Shown: positions 1 through 8,967 of the stretch, piece by piece
Layout of the letters: the number at the start of each line of letters is the position of its first letter
How positions within the stretch are numbered: the stretch's first letter is position 1
DNA from: Pantoea endophytica
GTDB taxonomy: Bacteria; Pseudomonadota; Gammaproteobacteria; Enterobacterales; Enterobacteriaceae
Reading direction: 5' to 3'
Assembly: GCF_002858935.1 (NCBI RefSeq)
Contig: NZ_PJRT01000010.1
Location: forward strand, 169,632-233,631
DNA length: 64,000 nt
The notes under the pieces: generated by a model
The model's database searches: none
Told to the model about the DNA's origin: nothing
The model's input: the letters and a program-made list of their open reading frames with translations, nothing else
Position numbers and translations under genes: made by a program

Positions 1-855
1 GGCGCGGTTGTCGCCTTCTGGCTGACGGTGACCATTGGCGTGCCGCTGCTGGGCGTGGTGCTGCGTGCGTTTATCTCAAACTGGGGCGTTGGCGTCTCAA
101 TCTGGGATGAGCTGTCGATCAAAACTTTCCAGACCATCTGGGCGCAGCCTAACCTGCTGCGCGCCATCGTCAACTCGATGGCGATTGGGGTAATTGGCGG
201 CGCGCTGGCGGTGGTGTGTTACCTGTTTATCGGCATCGCCATGCACCGCAAACCCGATAACACCACGCGCTTTCTCGACTACAGCGTGCTGGTACCGCGT
301 GCGGTGCCGGGCTTGCTAGCCGGCCTGGCGTTTCTCTGGGTGTTCCTGTTCCTGCCGATGTGGCTGGATAACTCGCTCAAATCGGGCTGGCTGTCTGATT
401 TCGTCTGGTCGCAGTGGCTGCGCGATAACCTGATCGTCTGGCTGCGGTCACTGCGCAGCACCATCTTCAGCGTCTGGCTGGCGTATACCGTGGTGTGGAT
501 GGCGTATGGCCTGCGTCTGATCTCGTCCACGCTGCTGCAGGTCGGGCCGGAACTGGAAGAGGCGGCGCGCAGCACCGGCGCCACGCGCGGACAGATCACG
601 CGTCACGTCACTATTCCGTTATCCCGTTACGGCCTGATTGGCTCATGGCTGCTGATGTTCCTGATTTTCGAGCGCGAATATTCCACCGGCGTGTACCTGC
701 TTTCGCCCGGCACGGAAACCATCGGCTCCATGCTGGTTTCCCTGTGGGCGGCGGGCGCGATAGATATCGTCGCCGCACTCTCGTTTATTAACATCCTGCT
801 GGTCGTGGTCGGTTTGGGTATTGCCTTGCGATTTGGAGTCAAATTACATGATTGA
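1..855 (+). CDS. ABC transporter permease, iron(III)-type (5' partial)
   Basis: The reading frame is open from base 1, so the gene starts upstream of the window and only the C-terminal part (about 284 residues) is seen. It is a polytopic inner-membrane protein with several hydrophobic segments. It carries the permease coupling-loop signature around 'EEAARSTGATRGQITRHVTIP', which docks on the ATPase. This matches the second half of the double-length FbpB/SfuB-type permeases of ferric-iron and related importers. The next gene is its ATPase and overlaps it by 8 bp, so the two are translationally coupled. The substrate cannot be told from what is visible; iron(III) is typical, but phosphonate or polyamine importers look similar. 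Confidence 0.85.
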   Translation, partial: GAVVAFWLTVTIGVPLLGVVLRAFISNWGVGVSIWDELSIKTFQTIWAQPNLLRAIVNSMAIGVIGGALAVVCYLFIGIAMHRKPDNTTRFLDYSVLVPRAVPGLLAGLAFLWVFLFLPMWLDNSLKSGWLSDFVWSQWLRDNLIVWLRSLRSTIFSVWLAYTVVWMAYGLRLISSTLLQVGPELEEAARSTGATRGQITRHVTIPLSRYGLIGSWLLMFLIFEREYSTGVYLLSPGTETIGSMLVSLWAAGAIDIVAALSFINILLVVVGLGIALRFGVKLHD

Positions 856-1918
856 ATTATCGGTCGAGAACCTGCACTTAACATACGGCGACAATCCGGT
901 GCTGAAAGGCGTGTCGATGAATTTGCAGCGCGGCGAAGTGGTTTCTCTGCTTGGTCCGTCCGGCAGCGGCAAAACCACGCTGCTGCGCGCGGTCGCCGGG
1001 CTGGAGAAGCCAACGCAAGGCACGATTGTGATTGGCAACAACACGGTTTACGCCGGCACGCCGCGCAGTGAGATCCCAGCGGAAGAACGTAATCTGGGGT
1101 TGGTGTTCCAGTCCTACGCCTTGTGGCCGCACAAAACCGTGTTCGAGAACGTGGCGTATCCGTTAAAACTGCGCAAAGTGGCGACGGCGGAGATCACCCA
1201 ACGCGTGCAGGATGTGTTGGTGCAGTTGGGGTTAGGCCACCTTGGTAAACGCCATCCGCACCAGCTTTCTGGCGGTCAGCAGCAGCGCGTGGCAATTGGT
1301 CGTGCGCTGGTCTACAACCCGCCGGTGATCCTGCTGGATGAGCCGTTGTCGAATCTGGATGCCAAGCTGCGCGAAGAGGCGCGCGTGTTCCTGCGTGAGC
1401 TGATCATCAAACTGGGCTTGTCGGCGCTGATGGTGACACACGACCAGAATGAGGCGATGGCGATTTCCGACCGTATTTTGCTGCTCAATAACGGCAAAAT
1501 CGAACAGCAAGGCACACCGCAGGAGATGTACGGCTCACCGAAAACCCTGTTCACCGCCGAGTTTATGGGCAGCAACAATCGGCTGCACGGCAAAATCACC
1601 GAGCTGCGCGACGGCAAAGCGCGCATCGAGGGCAAAGGCTGGGCGTTGTGGGGATTGGCGGGCGCAGGCGTGCAAAACGGCCAGGAAGCCACGGCGGTGA
1701 TCCGCGTCGAGCGGGTGAAACTGGTCGAGGGGCCGGGCGAAAATCAGCTGGAACTGCCGCTGCTCACCAGCATGTATCTGGGCGATCGTTGGGAATATTT
1801 GTTCCGCACCCAGGGCGATGATTTTGTCATTCGCGCTTATGGCAGCGAGGTGCGCGATCCGCAGCACTGCCATCTGGCATTGCCGGAAAACCATGTGTGG
1901 ATTTTCCCGAAATCCTGA
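848..1918 (+). CDS. ABC transporter ATP-binding protein, FbpC/PotA type
   Basis: Cytoplasmic ATPase (356 aa) that powers the importer whose permease precedes it. Walker A GPSGSGKTT lies at residues 36-44, the ABC signature LSGGQ at 140-144 and Walker B ILLDEP at 161-166. About 110 C-terminal residues follow, as in the TOBE domains of FbpC/PotA-like proteins. The start chosen is the ATG overlapping the permease stop; it gives the family N-terminus MIELSVENLHLTYG, whereas the upstream in-frame start adds nine residues read from permease coding sequence. The substrate is unassigned; ferric iron is most likely by family. A strong terminator follows directly, so this is the last gene of the operon. 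Confidence 0.9.
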   Translation: MIELSVENLHLTYGDNPVLKGVSMNLQRGEVVSLLGPSGSGKTTLLRAVAGLEKPTQGTIVIGNNTVYAGTPRSEIPAEERNLGLVFQSYALWPHKTVFENVAYPLKLRKVATAEITQRVQDVLVQLGLGHLGKRHPHQLSGGQQQRVAIGRALVYNPPVILLDEPLSNLDAKLREEARVFLRELIIKLGLSALMVTHDQNEAMAISDRILLLNNGKIEQQGTPQEMYGSPKTLFTAEFMGSNNRLHGKITELRDGKARIEGKGWALWGLAGAGVQNGQEATAVIRVERVKLVEGPGENQLELPLLTSMYLGDRWEYLFRTQGDDFVIRAYGSEVRDPQHCHLALPENHVWIFPKS

Positions 1919-1923
1919 TGTTT

Positions 1924-1948
1924 AAGGAGGCGGCCAGCCGCCTCCTTT
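1924..1948 (+). terminator. Rho-independent terminator after the ABC operon
   Basis: A perfect GGAGGCGG / CCGCCTCC stem with loop CCAG, extended by AA/TT and followed by a short T run, lies six bases after the ATPase stop codon. Confidence 0.85.
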
Positions 1949-2206
1949 CTTCACTGATAATCCTCATTAAAAATAAATTTTTTAAAACAGAATAAACAGC
2001 GACACATCACCTCCTGCTATTAAATACGCCGCTCAATAATTAAATTCTTTCTGTACTTATTTTATTCAAGACATGTCTTAGCCGGTTTTTTGCCGCATCT
2101 TTCATATTCTCTCTGCCATCAAGTTATATCCCCACCCCTTAACCATCCCGCGTGCGAATCATCGTGTTATTGCGGCGTGATGTATTTTTACAGGCAGAGA
2201 GTCAAA

Positions 2207-5200
2207 ATGAATAAAAATTATCGGGTTATCTGGAACCACAGCCAGGGTAATTATGTTGTCACCTCCGAGCTGGCACGCGGTAAAGTGAAATCATCCCGCT
2301 CCAGCACAGCACGTCGCCTCACCGCAGGCTGCGTGGCGACGGCCTTCATGGCGATTTCCAGCGTCGGGATTATCCAGCCAGCGCTGGCCGCCCCCGCTTA
2401 CGGTGAATATGCTTCTGGCGCAGGCAATATTATTGATATTCAGGATAAGGACGTAGCCACCAATGAAGACAATGCGCACGCCTTATTTATTGAAAAAGGC
2501 GCCACCGCGCACAGCAATAATGTGAACTTCACGACCAGCGGTAAAAAAGCGTATGGAGTTTATGTTAATGGTGCCGGATCAAGTATTGATGTCACGGGTG
2601 GTACAATTACCACTACAGGTCCACAAGGATATGGTTTAGCGGCTGGCAATGGCGGCAAGTTAATGGCTAGCGATATTACCCTGAATACTTCCGGCGTGGG
2701 CGTTTACGCCGATAGATCCAACATTTTGGCCAAGAACCTGAGCGTACAGGCCAACGCCTATGGCGTTTACGGTTTGGGTGCAGGTACCGAGCTTGTCATT
2801 GCCGACAGCAATGTAAACGTGAACGGTAATGGAGCCTACGCGCTGCTGGCTGAAAATGGCGGTAACGTTACCAGCACCAACAGTCATTACATCACGTCAG
2901 GCAGCAGCGTTTACGGCGCATGGGCAAACAAGGGATCTGAACTCACCATTATCGGTGGCAGCATTACCAATACCGGAAAAGAAAGCGTCGGTATTTTCGC
3001 CAAAAGCGGTGGCGTAGTAAATGTTGATGGCGTGACCGTCGTGTCTACCAGTCAGGGCATCAATAGCTACAGCTCAGCCGTGGCAAATGTGGCTAACAGT
3101 CATGTCACCGTTACGGATAAAGGGGCGTACGGATTACTGGCTGAAAACGGCGGAAAGACGACCAGCATCGATAGCCACTATATTACGACGGGCGACAGTG
3201 CCTATGGTGCGTGGGTCAATACCGGTTCGGAACTGAATATTTTTGGTGGGAGCATCACTACAACAGGAAAAAACAGCACCGGCATGTTTGCGAAAAACGG
3301 TGGCGTCCTGAATGCTGAAAATATACAGATTGATGCAAGAGGAAATGGAGCCTGGGCGACAAATGAGGGCTCCCGGATAAATGTCAATAACAGTACAATT
3401 TCTTCCGGGGCTTATAATGGCGGCTCAATAACTGCCCGTAATAAAGGATTTGCAACCGTTCGTAACAGTAAATTGATTGCCGTTGATAGAGCTTCTGCTG
3501 GTCTTTATGCCGATGATTCAGGGCAAGTTGAAGCAGAAAATGTAGATATTGACATCCTGGGTGGTGGATACGGAATACACTTAGATTATAGTGGAAAAAC
3601 AAATTTAAAAAAATCAAAAATAAACAGTAACAGCGGTGGCACTGCATTTTATGTTGAAAGTGGCTCCGTATTAACGGCTGACAATGTTTTTGCAGAAATG
3701 GATAACACTAATAACCCAGAAAAACTAGTTACTGCTATAAACATCTCTAACTCTTATTTAAGCTCCGCTGACCCTACGGCTAACATTAATAATTCATTTT
3801 TACATATCAAAGGAAATAACGCCGCTGGAATTGTGACTGAATATACTAAAGGTGAAGTCAACCTCAATAACACAATCTTGACGGTAGATAATGGGCCTGC
3901 AATCGTCGCTTATAACCAAGCCTTAACGACGGTGAATCTTGACAACAGCCTGTTGTCCGGTACAACGCTGCTCGAAAGCGGGTTTGCACCGAATGGCGGT
4001 GATGCAGGAGGAGACGTGCGCGGCATTGCGGTTAACGCCAGCAATTATTCTCAGCTTCAGGGCGATGCCAATATTGATCGCAGCAAAACGCAGGCCAGCA
4101 GCGTCAGCCTGGATTCCGGTTCGCGCTGGCAGGGCGCCGCGCATGATTTGCAGGATCTCAGCTTAGCGGGTAGCAGCCAGTGGAACATGACCGGCACTTC
4201 CACCGTGGACAACCTGACGGCCAAAGACAGCACCATCATCTTCGATCACGGTGCAGGCGATTTCCACACCTTAACCGTTAAGGGCGACTACCACGCTGAC
4301 AACGCCAAGCTGGTGATGAACCTTGCGCTGGCGGGTGACGATGCGGCTAGCGATAAATTGCATATCGCCGGCAACGCCAGCGGCACCACCAAAGTTCAGG
4401 TGCACAATGCGGGCGGTAAAGGTGCTGCCACGCTGGAGGGCATTGAGTTGATTCGCGTTGAGGGCACGCAAAACGGTGAGTTCCTGCAGGATGGCCGCAT
4501 TGTCGGCGGCGCGTGGGATTATGCGTTGGTGCAGGATAAAAACGGTAAGTGGCGCCTGGTTAGCGATCCGATTCCCGTTGATCCAACGCCTGTCGATCCC
4601 ATCAAAGACGAGGGCGGCGATACGGGTACCGTCATTGCACCGGAGGTGCCGCAACCGAAACGTACCCCGCGTGCTCGTCCGGAAGTCGGCAGCTATATTG
4701 CTAACCTTGCGGCGGCCAGCAACCTGTTTACCCTGAGCGCAGCCGATCGTCCGGGCGTGACAGAATACCGTGATGCGCTGACCGGCAAAGTGGAAAAAAC
4801 CACGCTGTGGCTGCGCAACGAAGGCGCGCACGGGCGCTTCAGTGACAGCACCGCGCAGCTGAAAAGCATCACCAACAGCTACATGGCGCAGCTGGGTGGC
4901 GACATCGCACAATGGAGTTTGAATGGCAGCGACCGTTTCAGCCTCGGCGTGATGGCGGGTTACGGCAACGCCAAAAGCAATACGCTGTCGAAAACCACCG
5001 GCTACAGCGCCAAAGGCCAGGTTAACGGCTACAGCGGCGGTATCTATGCCGGCTGGCAGCAGGACAGCCAGACGCGCAGCGGCGCCTTTGTCGACAGCTG
5101 GCTGGCCTACAACACCTTCAATAACAGCGTAAAAGGTGAAGGTCTCGGTCAGGAAAGCTACAAGTCGAAGGGGATGACAGCGTCACTGGAAGGCGGCTAC

Positions 5201-5605
5201 AGCTTCGCCTTCGGCGAGCAGCAGCAGTATCGCCTGCAGCCGAAAGCGCAGGCGGTGTGGATGGGCGTAAAAACCGGCGATTATACCGAGCAGAACGGCA
5301 CCCGCGTCAGCGCCACCGGCAAAAATAACGTGCAAACCCGCACCGGCGTTCGGGCAACCATGCACACCGCCACCGCGCAGCCTTACGCTGAAGTGAACTG
5401 GCTGCATAACACGCAGCGCTTCGGCAGCAAACTGGATGGCGTGAAGATTGAGCAGGCGGGTGCGCGCAACATCGGCGAAGTGAAACTGGGTCTGGAAGTG
5501 AATCCGAGCCAGCACGTCGGCATCTGGGGCGGCATCGCGCAACAGGTTGGCGGTAAAGGCTTCAGCGATTCCAGCGCCACGCTGGGCGTCAAAGTCAGTT
5601 TTTGA
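2207..5605 (+). CDS. Autotransporter (type Va) with beta-helical passenger
   Basis: A 1132-residue secreted/outer-membrane protein. The start at 2207 gives an extended signal peptide (MNKNYRVIWNHSQGNYVV...) typical of large autotransporters, then a hydrophobic core ending in QPALA near residues 57-61. An upstream in-frame start adds 39 residues that lack this architecture. Residues about 65-780 are a Gly/Asn/Ser/Thr-rich repetitive passenger, probably a right-handed beta helix (pectin-lyase-like). A proline-rich linker (VDPTPVDP) follows. From about residue 830 the C-terminal translocator barrel ends in the outer-membrane signature ...VKVSF. Two copies of a roughly 65-residue block start at residues 209 and 306. 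Coding sequence 3360-3900 is markedly AT-rich compared with both flanks, suggesting exchange of the passenger. The role (adhesin or biofilm) is inferred from the family only. Confidence 0.93.
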   Translation: MNKNYRVIWNHSQGNYVVTSELARGKVKSSRSSTARRLTAGCVATAFMAISSVGIIQPALAAPAYGEYASGAGNIIDIQDKDVATNEDNAHALFIEKGATAHSNNVNFTTSGKKAYGVYVNGAGSSIDVTGGTITTTGPQGYGLAAGNGGKLMASDITLNTSGVGVYADRSNILAKNLSVQANAYGVYGLGAGTELVIADSNVNVNGNGAYALLAENGGNVTSTNSHYITSGSSVYGAWANKGSELTIIGGSITNTGKESVGIFAKSGGVVNVDGVTVVSTSQGINSYSSAVANVANSHVTVTDKGAYGLLAENGGKTTSIDSHYITTGDSAYGAWVNTGSELNIFGGSITTTGKNSTGMFAKNGGVLNAENIQIDARGNGAWATNEGSRINVNNSTISSGAYNGGSITARNKGFATVRNSKLIAVDRASAGLYADDSGQVEAENVDIDILGGGYGIHLDYSGKTNLKKSKINSNSGGTAFYVESGSVLTADNVFAEMDNTNNPEKLVTAINISNSYLSSADPTANINNSFLHIKGNNAAGIVTEYTKGEVNLNNTILTVDNGPAIVAYNQALTTVNLDNSLLSGTTLLESGFAPNGGDAGGDVRGIAVNASNYSQLQGDANIDRSKTQASSVSLDSGSRWQGAAHDLQDLSLAGSSQWNMTGTSTVDNLTAKDSTIIFDHGAGDFHTLTVKGDYHADNAKLVMNLALAGDDAASDKLHIAGNASGTTKVQVHNAGGKGAATLEGIELIRVEGTQNGEFLQDGRIVGGAWDYALVQDKNGKWRLVSDPIPVDPTPVDPIKDEGGDTGTVIAPEVPQPKRTPRARPEVGSYIANLAAASNLFTLSAADRPGVTEYRDALTGKVEKTTLWLRNEGAHGRFSDSTAQLKSITNSYMAQLGGDIAQWSLNGSDRFSLGVMAGYGNAKSNTLSKTTGYSAKGQVNGYSGGIYAGWQQDSQTRSGAFVDSWLAYNTFNNSVKGEGLGQESYKSKGMTASLEGGYSFAFGEQQQYRLQPKAQAVWMGVKTGDYTEQNGTRVSATGKNNVQTRTGVRATMHTATAQPYAEVNWLHNTQRFGSKLDGVKIEQAGARNIGEVKLGLEVNPSQHVGIWGGIAQQVGGKGFSDSSATLGVKVSF

Positions 5606-5631
5606 TAGCGCAATCGGCCTCTTTTAATCAG

Positions 5632-5661
5632 AGCATCGCTGGAAACAGCGGTGCTTTTTTT
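5632..5661 (+). terminator. Terminator of the autotransporter gene
   Basis: Stem AGCATCGCTG / CAGCGGTGCT (one G-T pair), loop GAAA, followed by a run of seven T residues. Confidence 0.85.
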
Positions 5662-5686
5662 ATGGCCAGAGCTCTTTCCCCACAAA

Positions 5687-5715
5687 CAAAAAAAGGCGAG
5701 GCCAAAGGCCTCGCC
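5687..5715 (-). terminator. Terminator of the tailspike gene
   Basis: Perfect 9-bp stem GGCGAGGCC / GGCCTCGCC with loop AAA. On the minus strand it is followed by a run of seven T residues. It sits just after the tailspike stop and faces the autotransporter terminator. Confidence 0.88.
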
Positions 5716-5731
5716 AAACAGGTGCTGGACC

Positions 5732-7477
5732 TCAATCGTAATAAGGAAGTTTACGATCGACACCGTTAATGTTGACCAGCACAAAGCCCGTAGGCGCGGT
5801 TTTGTTGGTCGGCGTACCGGCCGCCGTCGCGACGGTCAGCACCCCTTTCTCGTTCGCGCCAATACCGGCCAAACCGTTATGCAGCCCGAAACGCGCCGCC
5901 GGTTTGAAACCGCCCAGTTTGGTGGTATCGGTCACGACCGAGAAGTCCTGCTGGAACAGCGAGCAGGAACCGGTATCGAAACGCGTAGGGCCGGTGCATT
6001 TCAGGTTCATCATGGTGTCACCGCTGTTGGCGCGCAGTTTTACCCACACCGCCGCATAGGTAGTGCCGACGCGGCTGTAGCGGATATCCAGCACCGCAGG
6101 TTGTCCCATGTGATAGGCATCAGCCCACACCGTTTCCAGACGCTGCAGATTGACCCAGGTTTTCCCGGTCGCCGCCACGTTGACCGGTGAGCCGGCAGTG
6201 CCCGTTGGCTGAGTGGCATCCGCTTTACCAATAAACTCCATTACCCACTGCTGGTTAGCGTTCGGGAAGAACAGCTGCCCAACGCGATACCAGTTATCGG
6301 TATCGGTGTTATTAGTAATTTTGTAGCCGCTGAAGTAGCCCGCGCGCAGCGATCCGGTCATAAAGGTGCCGTAGTTCTCGTCGCGACGGTAGCCATACTC
6401 AAAGGTGGATAACCAACGTCCAGCCGCCGCATCCAGGCTGAGTTTTGCGCCGGATTGCAGATTGAGCTGACGGATCACCACGCGCGCATTGTTGAGATTC
6501 AACGGCGTACCGCAATCCTCAATGTTCAGCGTATCCACCGTCCAGCCGCCGTCGGAGAGATCGCCCGGATTACGCGTGTGCTCAATCCACACGTTGCGAA
6601 TAATCCCCTGCGTCACGCGCGGCATGTAAAGCGTGGCGTCGCCATAACCGGTCTGGAAGTTACAGTTACACAGCTCAATCGCCGTGGAGTGATCCCACGC
6701 GCCTTTTGGCGAGTTTGACCAGCCGACATCAAACACGCGTCCGTAGGTATACAGGGTGTAAATCTGGTCGAATTTACTGTCGAGGGTATCCAGCACTTTA
6801 ATCACCGTACCGCCGTTATTCTGCGCGCGGAAACAGTAGATATTGACGGTGGTGCCTTCGATACAGGTGTTTTCGAAGAACGGCTGCACGTTGCTGCACA
6901 TGTCGGCAGTGATGGTGCTTTTGTTGGTGGTGATATCGGCGGATGCCTGGCCGTTCCACGCAATACCGCGGATTGAGGTACGACGCGCCTTCACCTTGAA
7001 CACCGTGTTGGCGCTTTTGTCGGAAATGATGGTGGTGCGCGGCAGCGAACCCAGCTCAACATCATCCCCCTGCAAACCGAAGAAGGCGCGCTCGGTACCG
7101 CTGATGTCGATGGGGCTAATCAGGAATCGACCGCCTGGAAAACGCACCGGTAATGCGGTGATGTTGCCTGAGTAGCTTTGCGTCCACGCCAGCATACGGT
7201 TAAACGCCTCGGTATCGTTGGCGTAACCGTCGCCTTTGGCACCGAAGTGATAAACGTTGATTTCGGTGGGATCGTTAATCACGCGTTTCCAGTAAAAACC
7301 GTTACCGATCACCAGCGTACCGCCATCTTCTACCGCCGTGGTGGTGCCGATAAAACCGGTAAAATCACCGCCACCGTGGAAGGTGGAGTCCGCGTTGTAA
7401 CGACGTAAGAATGCCAAATCACCGTTTTTGGCCGGTACAGTGGTGCGCAGTTCTGCATAAGAGTTAACTTCGATCAT
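5732..7477 (-). CDS. Prophage tailspike-like protein with pectate-lyase fold
   Basis: About 581 residues. The N-terminal segment (about 1-75) resembles a head-binding/adaptor region. The motif VYHFGAKGDGYANDTEAF near residue 75 is the usual opening of the pectate-lyase-3 type beta helix of phage tailspikes. The C-terminus ends TAPTGFVLVNINGVDRKLPYYD, a conserved-looking capping segment. Such proteins bind and often cleave surface polysaccharide. Two adjacent ATGs exist at 7478-7480 and 7475-7477. The strong AGGAGG lies only 2 bases from the first but 5 from the second, so the second is preferred. It is the last gene of the lysis operon on this strand. No tail structural genes are nearby, so it is an orphan. 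The substrate is unknown. Confidence 0.8.
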   Translation of the reverse strand: MIEVNSYAELRTTVPAKNGDLAFLRRYNADSTFHGGGDFTGFIGTTTAVEDGGTLVIGNGFYWKRVINDPTEINVYHFGAKGDGYANDTEAFNRMLAWTQSYSGNITALPVRFPGGRFLISPIDISGTERAFFGLQGDDVELGSLPRTTIISDKSANTVFKVKARRTSIRGIAWNGQASADITTNKSTITADMCSNVQPFFENTCIEGTTVNIYCFRAQNNGGTVIKVLDTLDSKFDQIYTLYTYGRVFDVGWSNSPKGAWDHSTAIELCNCNFQTGYGDATLYMPRVTQGIIRNVWIEHTRNPGDLSDGGWTVDTLNIEDCGTPLNLNNARVVIRQLNLQSGAKLSLDAAAGRWLSTFEYGYRRDENYGTFMTGSLRAGYFSGYKITNNTDTDNWYRVGQLFFPNANQQWVMEFIGKADATQPTGTAGSPVNVAATGKTWVNLQRLETVWADAYHMGQPAVLDIRYSRVGTTYAAVWVKLRANSGDTMMNLKCTGPTRFDTGSCSLFQQDFSVVTDTTKLGGFKPAARFGLHNGLAGIGANEKGVLTVATAAGTPTNKTAPTGFVLVNINGVDRKLPYYD

Positions 7478-7528
7478 CATAGCCTCCTCGGCTTTTCGGG
7501 TAGGTAATGCAAATGCATGAGAGCAGCG

Positions 7529-7759
7529 TTACTGAGCCGGCTGGCCGCAGTGCTGATTCCAAAGATCGTTGTGGTTGTTGATGGCGCGCACGGTGCGAAC
7601 GTCCATGCGCTCGGCGTCATTGCCGTGGGTGTAAATCGGGGAAAACAGGGTGCAGGCTGAGTCGATGACGACGGGAGATTCAGGGCTGGTGGTACTTCGA
7701 TTGCTGCAACTTGTCACGAGCAGCAGCGTCATCAAGATTAAGGTTGCTGGCTTCCACAC
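7529..7759 (-). CDS. Rz1-like spanin lipoprotein
   Basis: A 76-residue protein with a lipoprotein signal peptide (MWKPATLILMTLLLVTSC, lipidated Cys18) followed by a short Ser/Pro-rich stretch, as in outer-membrane spanins. Its start lies inside the upstream Rz-like gene in another reading frame (overlap 7680-7759), the classic nested Rz/Rz1 arrangement. With Rz it would fuse inner and outer membranes during the last step of phage lysis. The assignment rests on the lipobox, size and nesting; Rz1 proteins share little sequence. Confidence 0.75.
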   Translation of the reverse strand: MWKPATLILMTLLLVTSCSNRSTTSPESPVVIDSACTLFSPIYTHGNDAERMDVRTVRAINNHNDLWNQHCGQPAQ

Positions 7760-7973
7760 GTTTGGCCTCCTCGCGCAGCAGTTGCTGCTGTTGGTTAACC
7801 GCTACCGCTTGCGCCGCGGCTTTATCGGCGCGCTCGACGGCGGCCTGGGATGCTTGCTGCACCTTGCCGATTTTCTTGCCACCGAAGTAGCTGGCAACCA
7901 GCGCAGCGATGACGCCCGCCAGCGCGGCAACCCAGTGCCAGCTGGCGCCGAATAATGTCATGAGCAATGTCAT
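7680..7973 (-). CDS. Rz-like inner-membrane spanin
   Basis: A 97-residue protein with one N-terminal membrane segment (about residues 10-30) containing GVIAALVASYFGGKKIG. A long charged, Ala/Gln-rich helical (coiled-coil-like) periplasmic part follows. This is the topology of inner-membrane spanins. The start overlaps the stop of the holin-like gene by ATGA, and the Rz1-like gene is embedded in its 3' part. It would join Rz1 across the periplasm to disrupt the outer membrane. Confidence 0.75.
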   Translation of the reverse strand: MTLLMTLFGASWHWVAALAGVIAALVASYFGGKKIGKVQQASQAAVERADKAAAQAVAVNQQQQLLREEAKRVEASNLNLDDAAARDKLQQSKYHQP

Positions 7974-8320
7974 ACTTTTTCCTCCATCGCATTTTTCTGC
8001 TGGTTGAGGCCTTTCTGGCGGATGAATTGGGCAATCACGCCCATCGCCACCATAAAGGCGCCAATCAGCCCCAGATAGTTGTGCGGCAGAATCGCTTTCA
8101 CGTCGGGCGGCATGCTGTTCCAGGCATCAAGCGCAGCGGTGGGAAATGATTGCACCCACGCGCTGAGCATCGAACCGAGCGACGCCAGCCATACCGACCA
8201 GGTTTTGAATAACAGCCGCGCATGTTTCACGAACTCCAGCGTGGTGAAGCGCTGCATCACCAACACCACCACAATCACTGCCAGCACCGCGGTGACAAAA
8301 ATCAGCAGTTTCAGATTCAT
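7970..8320 (-). CDS. Holin-like prophage membrane protein
   Basis: A 116-residue protein with three predicted membrane segments: LLIFVTAVLAVIVVVLVM near residues 4-21, VWLASLGSMLSAWV near the middle, and YLGLIGAFMVAMGVIAQF near 85-102. The tail is charged. Size, topology and position between lysozyme and Rz fit a holin that permeabilises the inner membrane to release or activate the endolysin. The start at 8318-8320 overlaps the lysozyme stop by ATGA and gives a clean hydrophobic N-terminus; an upstream in-frame start adds 28 residues from the lysozyme coding region. The holin call is from topology and context. Confidence 0.7.
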   Translation of the reverse strand: MNLKLLIFVTAVLAVIVVVLVMQRFTTLEFVKHARLLFKTWSVWLASLGSMLSAWVQSFPTAALDAWNSMPPDVKAILPHNYLGLIGAFMVAMGVIAQFIRQKGLNQQKNAMEEKV

Positions 8321-8784
8321 AGCAGCCCCCGATAGATGTCGTAGGTGCCGCTGCGCATCACTTCGGCATGGCGCCGTGCGCGACCCGACGTTTGTCTTGC
8401 CCACAGGCTGTCGAGCATGGCGTTGGCCGCGCTGTTGAAATCGCCCTGCGTGATGGCGGTGAGCATGCCGCGAAACATCGCCAGCCCATCCACCCCCAGC
8501 TGATATCCCATGCTGATCAGCACATCGCTGCGCGCCTCATTGCATTTGGCCAGCGCCTGCTGCACCAGCGCACGCTGATGCATCTGCTGCACCTTGCCCT
8601 CGACAATGCACTGCTTCCACACATCGCCGACGGGACGCGGCACCTGGAAGATATAGTTGCTAAGCGATGCCCCTTTGGGGCCGATGCGAATGCCGCCAGC
8701 GACCGTGGGGAAACCCAGCGAGTCGAGGTAAGGCGCTTCGCGATAACCCTCTTCGAAATTCAGGATGGCAATAATCTGGCTCAT
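8317..8784 (-). CDS. Phage lysozyme (endolysin), GH24/T4-type
   Basis: A 155-residue protein that would cleave the glycan strands of peptidoglycan. The N-terminal catalytic region has Glu in NFEEGYREAPYLD, then Asp, then Thr in SLGFPTVAGG, matching the E-D-T triad spacing of T4-type lysozymes. The usual GIGHL that follows is replaced by GGIRIG. A conserved-looking ISMGYQLGVDGLAMFRGML segment follows in the second lobe. No signal peptide is visible, so release through the neighbouring holin is expected. The start MSQIIAILNFEEG was chosen over an in-frame codon 21 residues upstream because of family length. First gene of the tightly overlapping lysis cassette. Confidence 0.82.
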   Translation of the reverse strand: MSQIIAILNFEEGYREAPYLDSLGFPTVAGGIRIGPKGASLSNYIFQVPRPVGDVWKQCIVEGKVQQMHQRALVQQALAKCNEARSDVLISMGYQLGVDGLAMFRGMLTAITQGDFNSAANAMLDSLWARQTSGRARRHAEVMRSGTYDIYRGLL

Positions 8785-8967
8785 AGAAATTCCTCTTTGA
8801 CGGGGCGCAACAGCCTGAAAATGGCTGCGCAAAACGGCAAAAAACATAAATCCTGCTGATCGTTTACGACATTGAGCGCGTTTTCATATAAGCGAAACGC
8901 TCAAGAATGGTTAAACAGTGAGCAACAATGGAACGTTCCGTTTAAAACTGGGGAAAGTGATGCAGGG

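Noticed and set aside
1949..2206. Possible promoter elements before the autotransporter
   Set aside because: The region is so AT-rich that several -10/-35 pairs fit equally; none could be preferred.
8317..8784. Considered whether the lysozyme could be a T6SS effector
   Set aside because: Its ATGA overlap with holin and spanin genes makes it part of a phage lysis cassette.
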